Source of the DNA: Massilia sp. KIM
GTDB taxonomy: Bacteria > Pseudomonadota > Gammaproteobacteria > Burkholderiales > Burkholderiaceae_D
NCBI RefSeq assembly: GCF_002007115.1
Contig: NZ_MVAD01000001.1
Location: 3,310,391-3,374,390 of the forward strand
Reading direction: 5' to 3'
Length of the DNA stretch: 64,000 bases
Shown here: positions 9,572 through 18,666 of the stretch, piece by piece
How the letters are laid out: the number at the start of each line of letters is the position of its first letter
Numbering within the stretch: the first letter of the stretch is position 1
Program-made: the position numbers and the translations under genes
Notes under the pieces: model-generated
What the model saw: the letters and a program-made list of their open reading frames with translations, nothing else
The model's database searches: none
Told to the model about the DNA's origin: nothing

Positions 9572-10333
9572 ATGAGCCGCCTCAAACCGTGGCCGCCGGT
9601 CCCGCGCGAGCATGAAGCCATGGACACCCGGCCCGACAATCAGTCCGAACAGGAACGCATCCGCAAGGTCTACCGCGCCTGGCATGGCGGCGCGGCGCTG
9701 GCGCGTTACGCCTGGCATCGCCCCGAGATCCTGCAGCAGGTGGCGGCCCGGTCGCGCGTCTTCGCCGAGCTGCTCAGCGCCAGCGTCGGCGCCGACCTTT
9801 CCGGCGTGAAGGTGCTCGACGTCGGCTGCGGCACCGGCGGCTTCGTGCGCCAGCTGATCGACTGGGGCGCGACGCCCGACAACATCACCGCCACCGAGCT
9901 CCAGAAAGACCGGCTCGACCATGCCCGGCGCTGCACCGCCCCGGGCGTGCACTGGCACCTGGGGCCGCTGGACGGCATCGCGCAAGACAGCGCCGACCTC
10001 GTCACGGCCCAGACCGTGTTCTCGTCCATCCTCACGCCCGGCCTGCGGCGCGAACTGGCGGCCCAGATGTGGCGCACCCTGCGTCCCGGCGGCTGGTGCC
10101 TGATCTTCGACTTTCGCTACAGCAATCCGCGCAACCGCAACGTGCGCAAGGTGACCCGGGCCGAGCTGGAGGGCCTGTGGCCGGGCGGGCAGCGGCGCTA
10201 CCGCAGCCTGATCCTCGCGCCGCCGGTCAACCGCCTGCTGGCCTGGGCGCCCTACCTCGTGCCGGAGGTGCTGGCCCTCGCGGCCCCTGTGCTGCGCTCC
10301 CACTTCATGTACCTGGTGCGCAAGGATGTATGA
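9572..10333 (+). CDS. Class I SAM-dependent methyltransferase
   Basis: 253 residues. The start at 9572 is chosen because AGGAG (9561-9565) lies 6 bases upstream; the longer frame to 9488 lacks this spacing. SAM-binding motif I is VLDVGCGTGGFV and the post-motif acidic residue is in ATELQKDRL; AQMWRTLRPGGWCLIFDFRYSNPRNRNVRKV is the motif III/IV region of UbiE/COQ5-like methyltransferases. The phrase RNRNVRKVTRAEL recalls enzymes acting in glycan or natural-product gene sets, but no partner genes are adjacent. Substrate unknown; cytoplasmic, no membrane segments. Confidence 0.8.
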   Translation: MSRLKPWPPVPREHEAMDTRPDNQSEQERIRKVYRAWHGGAALARYAWHRPEILQQVAARSRVFAELLSASVGADLSGVKVLDVGCGTGGFVRQLIDWGATPDNITATELQKDRLDHARRCTAPGVHWHLGPLDGIAQDSADLVTAQTVFSSILTPGLRRELAAQMWRTLRPGGWCLIFDFRYSNPRNRNVRKVTRAELEGLWPGGQRRYRSLILAPPVNRLLAWAPYLVPEVLALAAPVLRSHFMYLVRKDV

Positions 10334-10655
10334 GCCACCTGCGCCGGTCCCCCTGCAGCGCCTTTGACCCGATGTTAGTTCTAACAAAAGGGTGAGCCGG
10401 CCTTGCATTCAGTGCCACACCACCTCTCCCGTAAGCAAGAGGACAAGGCAGCAAAGTGCGGCTGGGTGCCGTTTCCGCCCGCCCCTACCGTTTTCCGTAA
10501 TGACACCACGGTCAGTTTTGTGAGAGTCTGTTATTTAGTTGATATGAATCAAGCTGTTTCCCGTTAACGTCGAGTAGGCGTGGGAAGCCGCTCATCAGCA
10601 CATCGACAGCTTCGCCTTCCGCGAACTGGCGGTCGGACCTTTACGGGAGTACGTT
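10334..10655 (+). other. 322-bp intergenic leader of the RND efflux operon
   Basis: No open frame of note. It is more AT-rich than its flanks near 10500-10560 (a TTTTGTGAGAGTCTG...TTATTTAG stretch), which is the likely promoter area for the efflux operon, but no clear -35/-10 pair is seen. A small dyad GTTAG-TT-CTAAC lies at 10374-10385 near the end of the methyltransferase gene. No regulator gene for the pump adjoins it. Confidence 0.4.
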
Positions 10656-11867
10656 ATGGAAACTCTGGTCGCCCCGGCGCTTGCTCGCTGGTCCCGCTAC
10701 ACCCTTCTCCTCGGCCTGGCCTTGCCGCTTGCCGGCTGCGGCAAGGGCGATGCCAACGCCCAGGCCGGCGGACCACCGCCGGTCTCGGTCGCCGCCGTGG
10801 TCCAGCGCGAGGTCCAGGAATTCGATGAATTCACCGCCCGCCTCGAGGCGCCGGACACGGTCGAGGTGCGCTCGCGCGTCGCCGGCCAGCTCACCAAGGT
10901 CCATTTCCGCGAGGGCCAGGTGGTCAAGAAGGGCGATCCGCTGTTCACCATCGACCCGCGTCCCTTCGCGGCCGAGGTGGCGCGCCTGGAGGCCCAGCGC
11001 GCCGCCGCCCGCACCCAGGTCGAACTGGGCAAGAGCGAGCTGGCCCGCGCCGAGAAGCTGGTCGCGATCCGCGGCGTCAGCGCCCAGGAAATCGACCAGC
11101 TGAAGTCGAACGTGGCCACGGCCGAGGCCAACGTGCGCGCCAGCGACGCCGCCCTGACCCAGGCGCGCCTGAACCTGGAGTTCTCGCGCATCACGGCGCC
11201 GGTGGCCGGGCGCACCTCGCGCGCCAACGTCACCGAGGGCAACCTGGTGACGGTCGGCGAGCCGGTGCTCACCACCGTGGTCTCGAACGACAAGGTGTAC
11301 GCCTACTTCGACGCCAGCGAGGCGATCTACCTGAAATACATGCGCGCCGCGCGCGAGGGCACCCGCCCCTCCTCGCGCGACACGCCCAACGCGGTGCGCC
11401 TGGGCCTGGCCAACGACACCGGCTATCCGCACGTGGGGCGCATGGACTTCGTCGACAACCGCCTGAATCCGAATACCGCCACCATCCGCGGGCGGGCCGT
11501 GTTCGACAACAAGGACGGTCTCTACACCCCCGGCCTGTTCGCGCGCATCCGGCTGGTCGGCAGCGGCACCTACAGCGCCACCCTGGTGCCGGACCGCGCG
11601 ATCAGCACCGACCAGACGCGCAAGGTGGTGCTGGTGGTGGGCAAGGACAACGTGGTCGAGCAGCGCGAGATCAAGACCGGCGCCCTGTTCGAGGGCATGC
11701 GCGCCGTCACCGGCGTCAAGCCCGGCGAGATGGTGGTGGTCGACGGCCTGCTGCGCGCCTTCCCCGGCGCCCCGGTCACCCCCCAGGTGGTCCAGCTCGA
11801 CGAGCAGGGCCGCGCCCTTCCGGCCGCCAAGTCGGCGGCCCCGGCGGCCGCGCCGGCCAAGAGCTAG
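10656..11867 (+). CDS. RND efflux periplasmic adaptor (membrane fusion protein)
   Basis: 403 residues. The N-terminus has a hydrophobic segment ending in LPLAGCGKG, a lipobox, so it is probably an inner-membrane-anchored lipoprotein. The barrel-sandwich hybrid halves flank a helical hairpin: VEVRSRVAGQLTKVHFREGQVVKKGD and later ITAPVAGRTSRANVTEGNLV. It links the inner-membrane pump to the outer-membrane channel. Closest recognisable type is MexE/BpeE-like. GGGAG sits 6 bases before the ATG. It is the first gene of a three-gene operon, 9 bases before the permease gene. Confidence 0.93.
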   Translation: METLVAPALARWSRYTLLLGLALPLAGCGKGDANAQAGGPPPVSVAAVVQREVQEFDEFTARLEAPDTVEVRSRVAGQLTKVHFREGQVVKKGDPLFTIDPRPFAAEVARLEAQRAAARTQVELGKSELARAEKLVAIRGVSAQEIDQLKSNVATAEANVRASDAALTQARLNLEFSRITAPVAGRTSRANVTEGNLVTVGEPVLTTVVSNDKVYAYFDASEAIYLKYMRAAREGTRPSSRDTPNAVRLGLANDTGYPHVGRMDFVDNRLNPNTATIRGRAVFDNKDGLYTPGLFARIRLVGSGTYSATLVPDRAISTDQTRKVVLVVGKDNVVEQREIKTGALFEGMRAVTGVKPGEMVVVDGLLRAFPGAPVTPQVVQLDEQGRALPAAKSAAPAAAPAKS

Positions 11868-11876
11868 GGAGCGCGC

Positions 11877-14800
11877 ATGGACATCTCGCGCTTCTTCATC
11901 GACCGCCCGCGCTTCGCGACGGTGCTGTCGATCTTCATCTTCCTGGTCGGGCTGCTGGCCATCTTCCAGCTGCCGATCTCGGAATACCCCGAAGTGGCCC
12001 CGCCCCAGATCGTGGTGCGCGCCCAGTTCCCGGGCGCCAACCCGCGCGTGATCTCGGAAACCGTGGCTGCGCCGCTGGAAGAGCAGATCAACGGCCTCGA
12101 GAACATGCTCTACTTCGAGAGCCAGGCAACGGCCGACGGCAGCATGACCCTCACCGTCACCTTCCGCATCGGCACCGTGCCCGAGGCGGCCGAGACGGCG
12201 GTCCAGAACCGCATCAACCGCGCCCTGCCGCGCCTGCCCGACATCGTGCGCCAGATCGGCGTCACCACCGAGAAGCAGTCGCCCAACCTGACCATGGTGG
12301 TGCACATGGTCAGCCCGGACAACAGCCGCGACGCGCTCTACCTGCGCAACTACGCCAACCTCAACGTGCGCGACGACCTCCTGCGCATCCCCGGCATGGG
12401 CTCGGTGATCCTGTTCGGCGCCGGCGACTACGCCATGCGCATCTGGCTCAATCCGCCCGCCCTGGTGGCGCGCGGCATGACCGCGGGCGACGTGATCGGC
12501 GCGATCCGCGAGCAGAACGCCCAGGTCGCGGCCGGCGTGGTCGGTTCGCCGCCCGCGCCCGACGACACCGACTTCCAGCTCCAGGTGAACGCCCAGGGCC
12601 GCCTGGTGCGCGAGGAAGACTTCGCCGAGATCATCGTGCGCAGCGACCCGGCCACCGGCGCGGTGGTGCGGGTGCGCGACGTCGGCCGGGTCGAGATGAG
12701 CGCCAACTCCTATTCGCTGCGCAGCCTGCTCAACAACAAGGAGGCGGCCGCGATCGGTATCTTCCAGGCGCCCGGCTCGAACGCCCTGCAGCTGTCGGCC
12801 AACGTGCGCGCCACCATGGAGAAAGCCAAGGCGCGCTTCCCGAAAGGGGTCGACTACAACATCGTGTACGACCCCACGCGCTTCGTCCAGACCTCGATCG
12901 AGAAGGTGGTCAGCACCCTGATCGAGGCCGTGCTGCTGGTGGTGCTGGTGGTGATCATCTTCCTCCAGACCTGGCGCGCCTCGGTGATCCCGCTGCTGGC
13001 GGTGCCGGTCTCGATCATCGGCACCTTCGCGGTGCTGCTGATGCTCGGCTACTCGATCAACACCCTCACCCTGTTCGGCCTGGTGCTGGCGATCGGCATC
13101 GTGGTCGACGACGCCATCGTGGTGGTCGAGAACGTCGAGCGCAACATCCAGGACGGGCTGACGCCGCACGAGGCCACGGTCAAGGCGATGCAGGAGGTGA
13201 GCGGCCCCATCATCGCAATCGCCCTGGTGCTGTGCGCGGTGTTCATTCCGCTGACCTTCGTGCCCGGCCTGTCGGGCCAGTTCTACAAGCAGTTCGCCGC
13301 CACCATCGCGATCTCGACCGTCATCTCGGCCTTCAACTCGCTGACCCTGTCGCCGGCCCTGGCGGCCCTGCTGCTGCGCCCCCACGACGCGCCCAAGGAC
13401 CGGGTGATGCGCGTGATGGACAAGCTGTTCGGCCGCTTCTTCCACTGGTTTAACTGCTTCTTCCAGCGCCGCTCCAAGCAGTACAGCCGCGGCGTGACCG
13501 GCATCCTGCAACGCAAGTCGCTGGCCATGATCGTCTACGCCGTCCTGCTGCTGCTCACCGCCCTGCTGTTCGCGCGCACCCCGAGCGGCTTCGTGCCGGC
13601 GCCGGACAAGCAATACCTGATCGGCGTCGCCCAGCTGCCGGCCGGCTCCTCGCTGGCGCGCACCGAGAAGGTGATCCGCGACATGAGCGACATCGCGCTC
13701 AAGGTGCCCGGCATCGTCGACTCGATCGCCTTCCCCGGCCTGTCGATCGCCGGCTTCTCGGCCGCGCCCAACGAAGGCATCGTGTTCTTCGGCCTGGCTC
13801 CCTTCGAGAAGCGCACCTCGCGCGACCTGTCCAAGGACGCCATCCTGGGCCAGGTCAACGGCGCGATCCAGCAGATCCAGGGCGCGCGCATGTTCGTGGT
13901 GCCGCCGCCGGCGGTGGACGGCCTGGGCAACGCGGGCGGCTTCAAGCTGCAGATCCAGGACCGCGGCGGCCAGGGCGAGCAGGCCTTGTACGGCGCGGTA
14001 TGGGGCGTGCTGGGCCAGATCTACGGCAACAAGCAGTCCACCATCGGCACCCCCTTCTCGACCTACGACATCAACGTGCCCCAGCTGTACGCCGACATCG
14101 ACCGCACCAAGGCCAAGCAGATGGGGGTGCCGCTGCAGAACATCTACGACACCCTGCAGATCAACCTCGGCTCGCTCTACGTGAACGATTTCACGCGCTT
14201 CGGCAAGACCTACCAGGTGGTGGTCCAGGCCGAATCGGGCTTCCGCTCGACCGCGGACAGCATCACCCGCCTCGAGACCCGCAACGCCGAGGGCCAGATG
14301 GTGCCTCTCGGTTCCGTGATGCAGGTCCAGCCGACCTTCGGTCCCACCCGCGTGACGCGCTACAACGGCTTCCCCTCGGCCGACATCAACGGTTCCGCCA
14401 ACCCCGGCTACTCGAGCGGCGAAGCGGAAGCCGAGGTCGAGAAACTGCTGGCCCAGCTGCCGCGCGGCATGTCCTACGAGTGGACCGAGCTGACCTACCA
14501 GGACCGCCTGACCCGCTCGGTGCCGCTGCCGGGCATCGACGTCGACCTGCCGACCCTGGCGGCGGTGCTGCTGCTGTCGGTGGTGCTGGTGGTGCTGGTG
14601 CTGACCGCCCAGTACGAGAGCTGGTCGCTGCCGCTGGCCATCATCCTGATCGTGCCGATGTGTATCCTGTCGGCCCTGTTCGGGGTCTGGATCTCGAGCC
14701 TGCCGCCCTTCTCCCAGACCGGGGACCTGAATTTGTTCACCCAGGTGGCCCTGGTGGTGCTGGTCGGCCTGGCCTGCAAGAACGCGATCCTGATCGTGGA

Positions 14801-15164
14801 ATTCGCCAAGGAGCTGGAAGAACGCGGCATGAGCATGCACGACGCCATCATCGAAGCCTGCCACCTGCGACTGCGCCCGATCCTGATGACCTCGATCGCC
14901 TTCTGCGCCGGCGTGATCCCGCTGATCCTCGGCACCGGCGCTGGCAGCGAGATGCGGCGCGCGATGGGGGTGGCGGTGTTCTCGGGCATGGTCGGCGTGA
15001 CCCTGTTCGGCATCTTCCTGACCCCGGTGTTCTACGCCCTGCTGCGCAAGGGCACCGAGAAGCGGCGCGCCCACGCGGCCGAGGTGAGGCGCGAGGTCGA
15101 GGCCAGCGCCCACCCCTTCCACCCAGGCATCGACGATGCGCCACCGAGCAAGGAGGGCCCATGA
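11877..15164 (+). CDS. RND multidrug efflux permease (MexF/HAE1 type)
   Basis: 1095 residues, normal for hydrophobe/amphiphile efflux-1 pumps. It starts with the signature DISRFFIDRPRFATVLS. The proton-relay aspartates are in TM4, GIVVDDAIVVVENVERN, and the TM10-11 region has VGLACKNAILIVEFAKE. Two large periplasmic loops follow TM1 and TM7, as in AcrB. It is a proton antiporter that captures amphiphilic drugs from the periplasm and inner membrane and expels them through the outer-membrane channel encoded next. GGGAG lies 6 bases before the ATG; the stop overlaps the next start in ATGA. The long open frame on the opposite strand here is a codon-bias shadow. Confidence 0.96.
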   Translation: MDISRFFIDRPRFATVLSIFIFLVGLLAIFQLPISEYPEVAPPQIVVRAQFPGANPRVISETVAAPLEEQINGLENMLYFESQATADGSMTLTVTFRIGTVPEAAETAVQNRINRALPRLPDIVRQIGVTTEKQSPNLTMVVHMVSPDNSRDALYLRNYANLNVRDDLLRIPGMGSVILFGAGDYAMRIWLNPPALVARGMTAGDVIGAIREQNAQVAAGVVGSPPAPDDTDFQLQVNAQGRLVREEDFAEIIVRSDPATGAVVRVRDVGRVEMSANSYSLRSLLNNKEAAAIGIFQAPGSNALQLSANVRATMEKAKARFPKGVDYNIVYDPTRFVQTSIEKVVSTLIEAVLLVVLVVIIFLQTWRASVIPLLAVPVSIIGTFAVLLMLGYSINTLTLFGLVLAIGIVVDDAIVVVENVERNIQDGLTPHEATVKAMQEVSGPIIAIALVLCAVFIPLTFVPGLSGQFYKQFAATIAISTVISAFNSLTLSPALAALLLRPHDAPKDRVMRVMDKLFGRFFHWFNCFFQRRSKQYSRGVTGILQRKSLAMIVYAVLLLLTALLFARTPSGFVPAPDKQYLIGVAQLPAGSSLARTEKVIRDMSDIALKVPGIVDSIAFPGLSIAGFSAAPNEGIVFFGLAPFEKRTSRDLSKDAILGQVNGAIQQIQGARMFVVPPPAVDGLGNAGGFKLQIQDRGGQGEQALYGAVWGVLGQIYGNKQSTIGTPFSTYDINVPQLYADIDRTKAKQMGVPLQNIYDTLQINLGSLYVNDFTRFGKTYQVVVQAESGFRSTADSITRLETRNAEGQMVPLGSVMQVQPTFGPTRVTRYNGFPSADINGSANPGYSSGEAEAEVEKLLAQLPRGMSYEWTELTYQDRLTRSVPLPGIDVDLPTLAAVLLLSVVLVVLVLTAQYESWSLPLAIILIVPMCILSALFGVWISSLPPFSQTGDLNLFTQVALVVLVGLACKNAILIVEFAKELEERGMSMHDAIIEACHLRLRPILMTSIAFCAGVIPLILGTGAGSEMRRAMGVAVFSGMVGVTLFGIFLTPVFYALLRKGTEKRRAHAAEVRREVEASAHPFHPGIDDAPPSKEGP

Positions 15165-16573
15165 TCACCCCGCACAAGGGCCGCCTGCTGGCGGCCAGCC
15201 TGGGGGCGGCGCTGCTGGCCGCCTGCGCCGGCCCGGCCCCGGTGAAGAAATTCGAGCCGGCCTTGCCGCCCGGCTTCGTCAACGCTCCCGAGACCAGCGG
15301 CACGGCCGAACCGGTGGGCAGCTTCTGGACCGGCTTCCAGGACGCCCAGCTGGACAGCCTGGTGGCGCGCGCCCTGCAGGCCAACACCGACGTGCGCAGC
15401 GCCGCCGCCAACCTGCGCGAGGCGCGCGCCCTCAACCGCGCGGCCGACGCCGCCCTCTTCCCCTCGGTCGGCCTGGGGGTGGACGCGGCGCGCATCCGCG
15501 CCCAGGACGACGCCGGCGTGCCGGTCACCCGCAAGGCCTACGGCGTGGGCCTGGACCTGCTGTGGGAGCTCGACCTGTTCGGCGGCCTGCGCGACGCCCG
15601 CAGCGCCGCCCGCTACGGGGTGCAGGCCACGGCCGAAGGCGTGCGCGCGGCCCAGGTCAGCGTGGTGGCCGAAGTGGCGCGCAACTACTTCGAGCTGCGC
15701 GGCCTGCAGGAACAGCTGCGCGTGGCCCAGGCCTCGCTCGAGACCCAGCGCCAGGCGCTCGAACTGGTCGAAGCGCGCCTGGACGCCGGACGCGGCACCG
15801 CGCTCGACACCGAAAGGGCGCGCGCCCTGGTGCAATCCACCGCCGCCAACGTGCCGGCGCTGGAAGCGGCCCTGATCCGCACCCGGCACCGCATCGCCGT
15901 CCTGTGCGGCCTGGTCCCGACCGCGCTCGACGCCGAGCTGGCCGCCCAGCAGCCCCTCCCCGGCCTGAAGGCGGTCGAGCTGGCGGCGGTCGGCTCGCCG
16001 GCCTCGCTGCTGCGCCGCCGGCCCGACATCCTGGCGGCCGAGGCCCAGGCTGCGGCGGCGGCGGCCCAGGTGGGCGTGGCGCGCAGCGCCCTGTTCCCGC
16101 GCGTGACCCTGGGCGGCACCGTGGGCCAGAATGCGGCGCGCATCGGCGACCTGGGCGACGGCGCCTCCTACGCCTACAACCTGGGCGCCAGCCTGACCTG
16201 GACCCTGCTCGACTTCGGACGCCTGCGCGCCCAGGTGGCGGCGGCCGACGCGCGCAGCGAGGCGGCCATGCTGGCCTACGAGCGCACCGTGCTGGCCGCC
16301 CTGGAAGAGACCGAGGGCGCGCTGGCGGCCTATACCCGCAGCCAGCGCCAGGCCGGCCTGCTGTTCGAGGCCGCGCGCGCCTCCGAGCAGGCGGCCCTGA
16401 TCGCGCGCGAGCGCTTCGCGGTGGGCTCGACCGACTTCCTGACGGTGCTCGACGCCGAGCGCGAACTGCTGTCCGCGCGCGACCGCCTGGCGCAGTCCCA
16501 GACCGGGGCCGCCACCTCGCTGGTGGGCGTGTACAAGGCGCTGGGCGGAGGCTGGAGCGCGGCGACGCCCTGA
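15161..16573 (+). CDS. RND efflux outer-membrane factor (OprM/NodT family)
   Basis: 470 residues from the ATG at 15161, which overlaps the permease stop; AGGAGG is at 15151-15156. The signal peptide ends in the lipobox ALLAACAG, so it is an outer-membrane lipoprotein. Two TolC-type repeats are visible: LDSLVARALQANTDVRSAAANLREAR in the N-terminal half and LLRRRPDILAAEAQ in the C-terminal half, with the LTWTLLDFGRLRAQV beta-strand block. It forms the trimeric exit duct of the adjacent pump. A GC-rich dyad lies about 35 bases after the stop. Confidence 0.94.
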   Translation: MITPHKGRLLAASLGAALLAACAGPAPVKKFEPALPPGFVNAPETSGTAEPVGSFWTGFQDAQLDSLVARALQANTDVRSAAANLREARALNRAADAALFPSVGLGVDAARIRAQDDAGVPVTRKAYGVGLDLLWELDLFGGLRDARSAARYGVQATAEGVRAAQVSVVAEVARNYFELRGLQEQLRVAQASLETQRQALELVEARLDAGRGTALDTERARALVQSTAANVPALEAALIRTRHRIAVLCGLVPTALDAELAAQQPLPGLKAVELAAVGSPASLLRRRPDILAAEAQAAAAAAQVGVARSALFPRVTLGGTVGQNAARIGDLGDGASYAYNLGASLTWTLLDFGRLRAQVAAADARSEAAMLAYERTVLAALEETEGALAAYTRSQRQAGLLFEAARASEQAALIARERFAVGSTDFLTVLDAERELLSARDRLAQSQTGAATSLVGVYKALGGGWSAATP

Positions 16574-16607
16574 GCCGGGAGGCGAGGCTTACCCCGCCCG
16601 CATGATC

Positions 16608-16634
16608 GGCGCCGGCGCCGCTCCCGGCGGCGCC
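16608..16634 (+). terminator. Candidate terminator after the RND operon
   Basis: GGCGCCG (16608-16614) can pair with CGGCGCC (16628-16634), followed by GTTGTTTG. The T-tract is weak, so this is a tentative intrinsic terminator. Confidence 0.35.
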
Positions 16635-16682
16635 GTTGTTTGCTATGGTGGAGTCCTGTGAAACACATCAGGAGTACGGAAG

Positions 16683-17693
16683 GTGAAGCCCAATCTGGAA
16701 GTCGTGCACGGCGGCGCCGGCAGCGGCGGCGCGCGCCAGCGCTGCCCCAGCTGCGAGGCCTTCGCCCCCGATGCCTATTGCCCCAAGTGCGGTGAAGCCA
16801 CCCGGGTCCACGCCGCCTCCGCCTCGGAGTTCGTCCACGAATTCATCGGCCACTACGTCGCCCTCGAAGGCAAGCTGTGGTCCACCCTGCGCCTGCTGCT
16901 GAGCAGGCCGGGCCAGCTGACGGCGGAATTCCTGCGCGGGCGGCGCGTCCCCTATGTCAACCCGCTGCGCCTCTACCTGAGCCTGAGCCTGATCGTGTTC
17001 GCGCTGATCAAGCTCAATGGCGTCGAGCTGCCCCAGCTGACCCTGGACGAGCGCTCGGCCGGCGTGGCCTACACCCACCGCTTCCCCGATCCGGCCTACC
17101 CGGGCAAGTTCGGCAGCGCGACCCTGCATTTCAAGGCGAGCGAAACGAGCGGCGCCCGGATGCACGAGCTGCAGGCGGCGATCGACCTGCTGGGACGCGT
17201 CGACGCCCGCTGGCCGGACGGCGTGCGCCGCTTCATGCAGCTCGCGCCGCAGGAACAGGCGCGGATCCTGAACGCCGGCTTCCTGTCCAACCTGCCCTAC
17301 ATGCTGATCGGCGCGCTGCCGCTGTTCGCGCTCTACCTGAAGCTGATCTACTGGCGCGCCGGTCGGCGCTATGGCGAGCACCTGGTGTTCGCGCTGCATA
17401 CCAGCGCCTTCGTGTTCCTGCTCGCCAGCCTCATGATCCTCATTCCCGGCAACGCCGCCTGGCTCATGATCTGCCTGTACGAGAGCAAGCGCGCGCTGAT
17501 CTCGGCCTGGGACTGGCTGCAGCTGCTGCCGCTGGCCTGGTCCCTGGCCTATCTGCCGGCGGCGCTGCGGCGCGTGTACGGCGGCGGCCTGGCGGCCAGC
17601 TGGCTGAGGGCGCTGCTGCTGGCCTGCGTGCACCTGGGCGTGATCGCGGCGCTGATCGTCGGCGCCGAGCTGCTGTCCATCCTCAGGCACTGA
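16683..17693 (+). CDS. DUF3667-type zinc-ribbon membrane protein
   Basis: 336 residues from a GTG start with AGGAG about 8 bases upstream. The N-terminus has a zinc ribbon: CPSC then CPKC about 12 residues later. It is followed by a soluble linker and the motif AEFLRGRRVPYVNPLRLYLSLSLIVF, the hallmark of DUF3667 proteins, then about four to five hydrophobic segments (positions about 100-120, 205-225, 240-260, 275-290, 310-330). It is an inner-membrane protein of unknown function. It stands alone, so context gives no further clue. Confidence 0.75.
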   Translation: MKPNLEVVHGGAGSGGARQRCPSCEAFAPDAYCPKCGEATRVHAASASEFVHEFIGHYVALEGKLWSTLRLLLSRPGQLTAEFLRGRRVPYVNPLRLYLSLSLIVFALIKLNGVELPQLTLDERSAGVAYTHRFPDPAYPGKFGSATLHFKASETSGARMHELQAAIDLLGRVDARWPDGVRRFMQLAPQEQARILNAGFLSNLPYMLIGALPLFALYLKLIYWRAGRRYGEHLVFALHTSAFVFLLASLMILIPGNAAWLMICLYESKRALISAWDWLQLLPLAWSLAYLPAALRRVYGGGLAASWLRALLLACVHLGVIAALIVGAELLSILRH

Positions 17694-17847
17694 TCCGCGG
17701 CGCCCGGCGGGCGGCGCCGCCGCACGCCGTGATTGGCAACCGAAGGTTGTTAGTGATATCGCCGGACACCAACTACCTGATGTGAATGCGACTCCGTAAA
17801 GTGGACCCCGTCAACCGACACAACCACCACCGAAAAGGAGAAGCATC

Positions 17848-18636
17848 ATGGCAGCCATCACCACCCGCAACACCCTGTCCCAGGACCTGAACGGCCGCAT
17901 CGCCGTGATCACCGGCGCCTCGAGCGGCATGGGCCGCGCCACCGCCCTGCTGCTGGCCGCGCGCGGCGCCAGGGTCGCCCTGCTGGCGCGCCGTCTCGGC
18001 GCACTGGAAGAACTGGCGGCCGAGATCCGCGCCGCCGGCGGCCAGGCCCTGGCGATCGCCACCGACGTCACCAATCAGTCCTCGCTCGACGCCGCCGCCG
18101 CCACCGTGCAGCGCACCTGGGGCAATGTCGACCTGGTCTTCAACAACGCCGGCCTGATGCTGCCCGGCGCCATCGGCCAGCAGCCGCAGCGCGAATGGGA
18201 ATCGCAGATCGACATCAACGTCGCCGGCGCCATGCGCGTGGTGCAGGCCTTCGTTCCGCAACTGGAAGCGGCAGCGAAAGAGGGCCGTCCGGCGGACCTG
18301 ATCAACACCTCCTCGATCGCGGCCCAGAACCTGTTCGGCTACTTCGCGGTGTACTCGGCCACCAAGGCCTTCGTGAGCCACCTGTCGCGCACCCTGCGCA
18401 TCGAGCTCGGGCCGAAGAACATCCGCGTCTCGGTGATCGAGCCGGGCATCACCGAGACCGAGCTGCAGAGTCACTTCACCTTCCAGGGCGCGATCGACTG
18501 GCTGGCCAGCGCCGCCCAGACCATCGAGTTCCTGAAGGCCGAGGACGTGGCCGAGACGGTCGGCTTCATCGTGGCCCTGCCGAAGCACGCCAACATCCAG
18601 CAGGTCGTGATCATGCCGACCAAGGAAGGCATGTAA
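17848..18636 (+). CDS. Short-chain dehydrogenase/reductase (SDR)
   Basis: 262 residues, classical SDR length. The NAD(P)-binding motif is TGASSGMG near residue 24, NNAG is present, and the catalytic Tyr/Lys are in YSATK with Ser in NTSSIA. RRLGALEEL after beta-2 favours NADP(H). AAGGAG lies 9 bases before the ATG. The substrate is not evident. It converges on a LysR regulator 30 bases away, a common regulator-enzyme pairing though convergent, not divergent. Confidence 0.9.
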   Translation: MAAITTRNTLSQDLNGRIAVITGASSGMGRATALLLAARGARVALLARRLGALEELAAEIRAAGGQALAIATDVTNQSSLDAAAATVQRTWGNVDLVFNNAGLMLPGAIGQQPQREWESQIDINVAGAMRVVQAFVPQLEAAAKEGRPADLINTSSIAAQNLFGYFAVYSATKAFVSHLSRTLRIELGPKNIRVSVIEPGITETELQSHFTFQGAIDWLASAAQTIEFLKAEDVAETVGFIVALPKHANIQQVVIMPTKEGM

Positions 18637-18666
18637 GCAAAGCGGTTCGGGGAGAACGCGGGCGGC

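Noticed and set aside
10641..15122. 1493-codon open frame on the minus strand opposite the RND operon
   Set aside because: Antisense shadow created by GC-rich codon use; its product is low-complexity His/Arg/Gly/Asp and the plus strand encodes clear efflux proteins.
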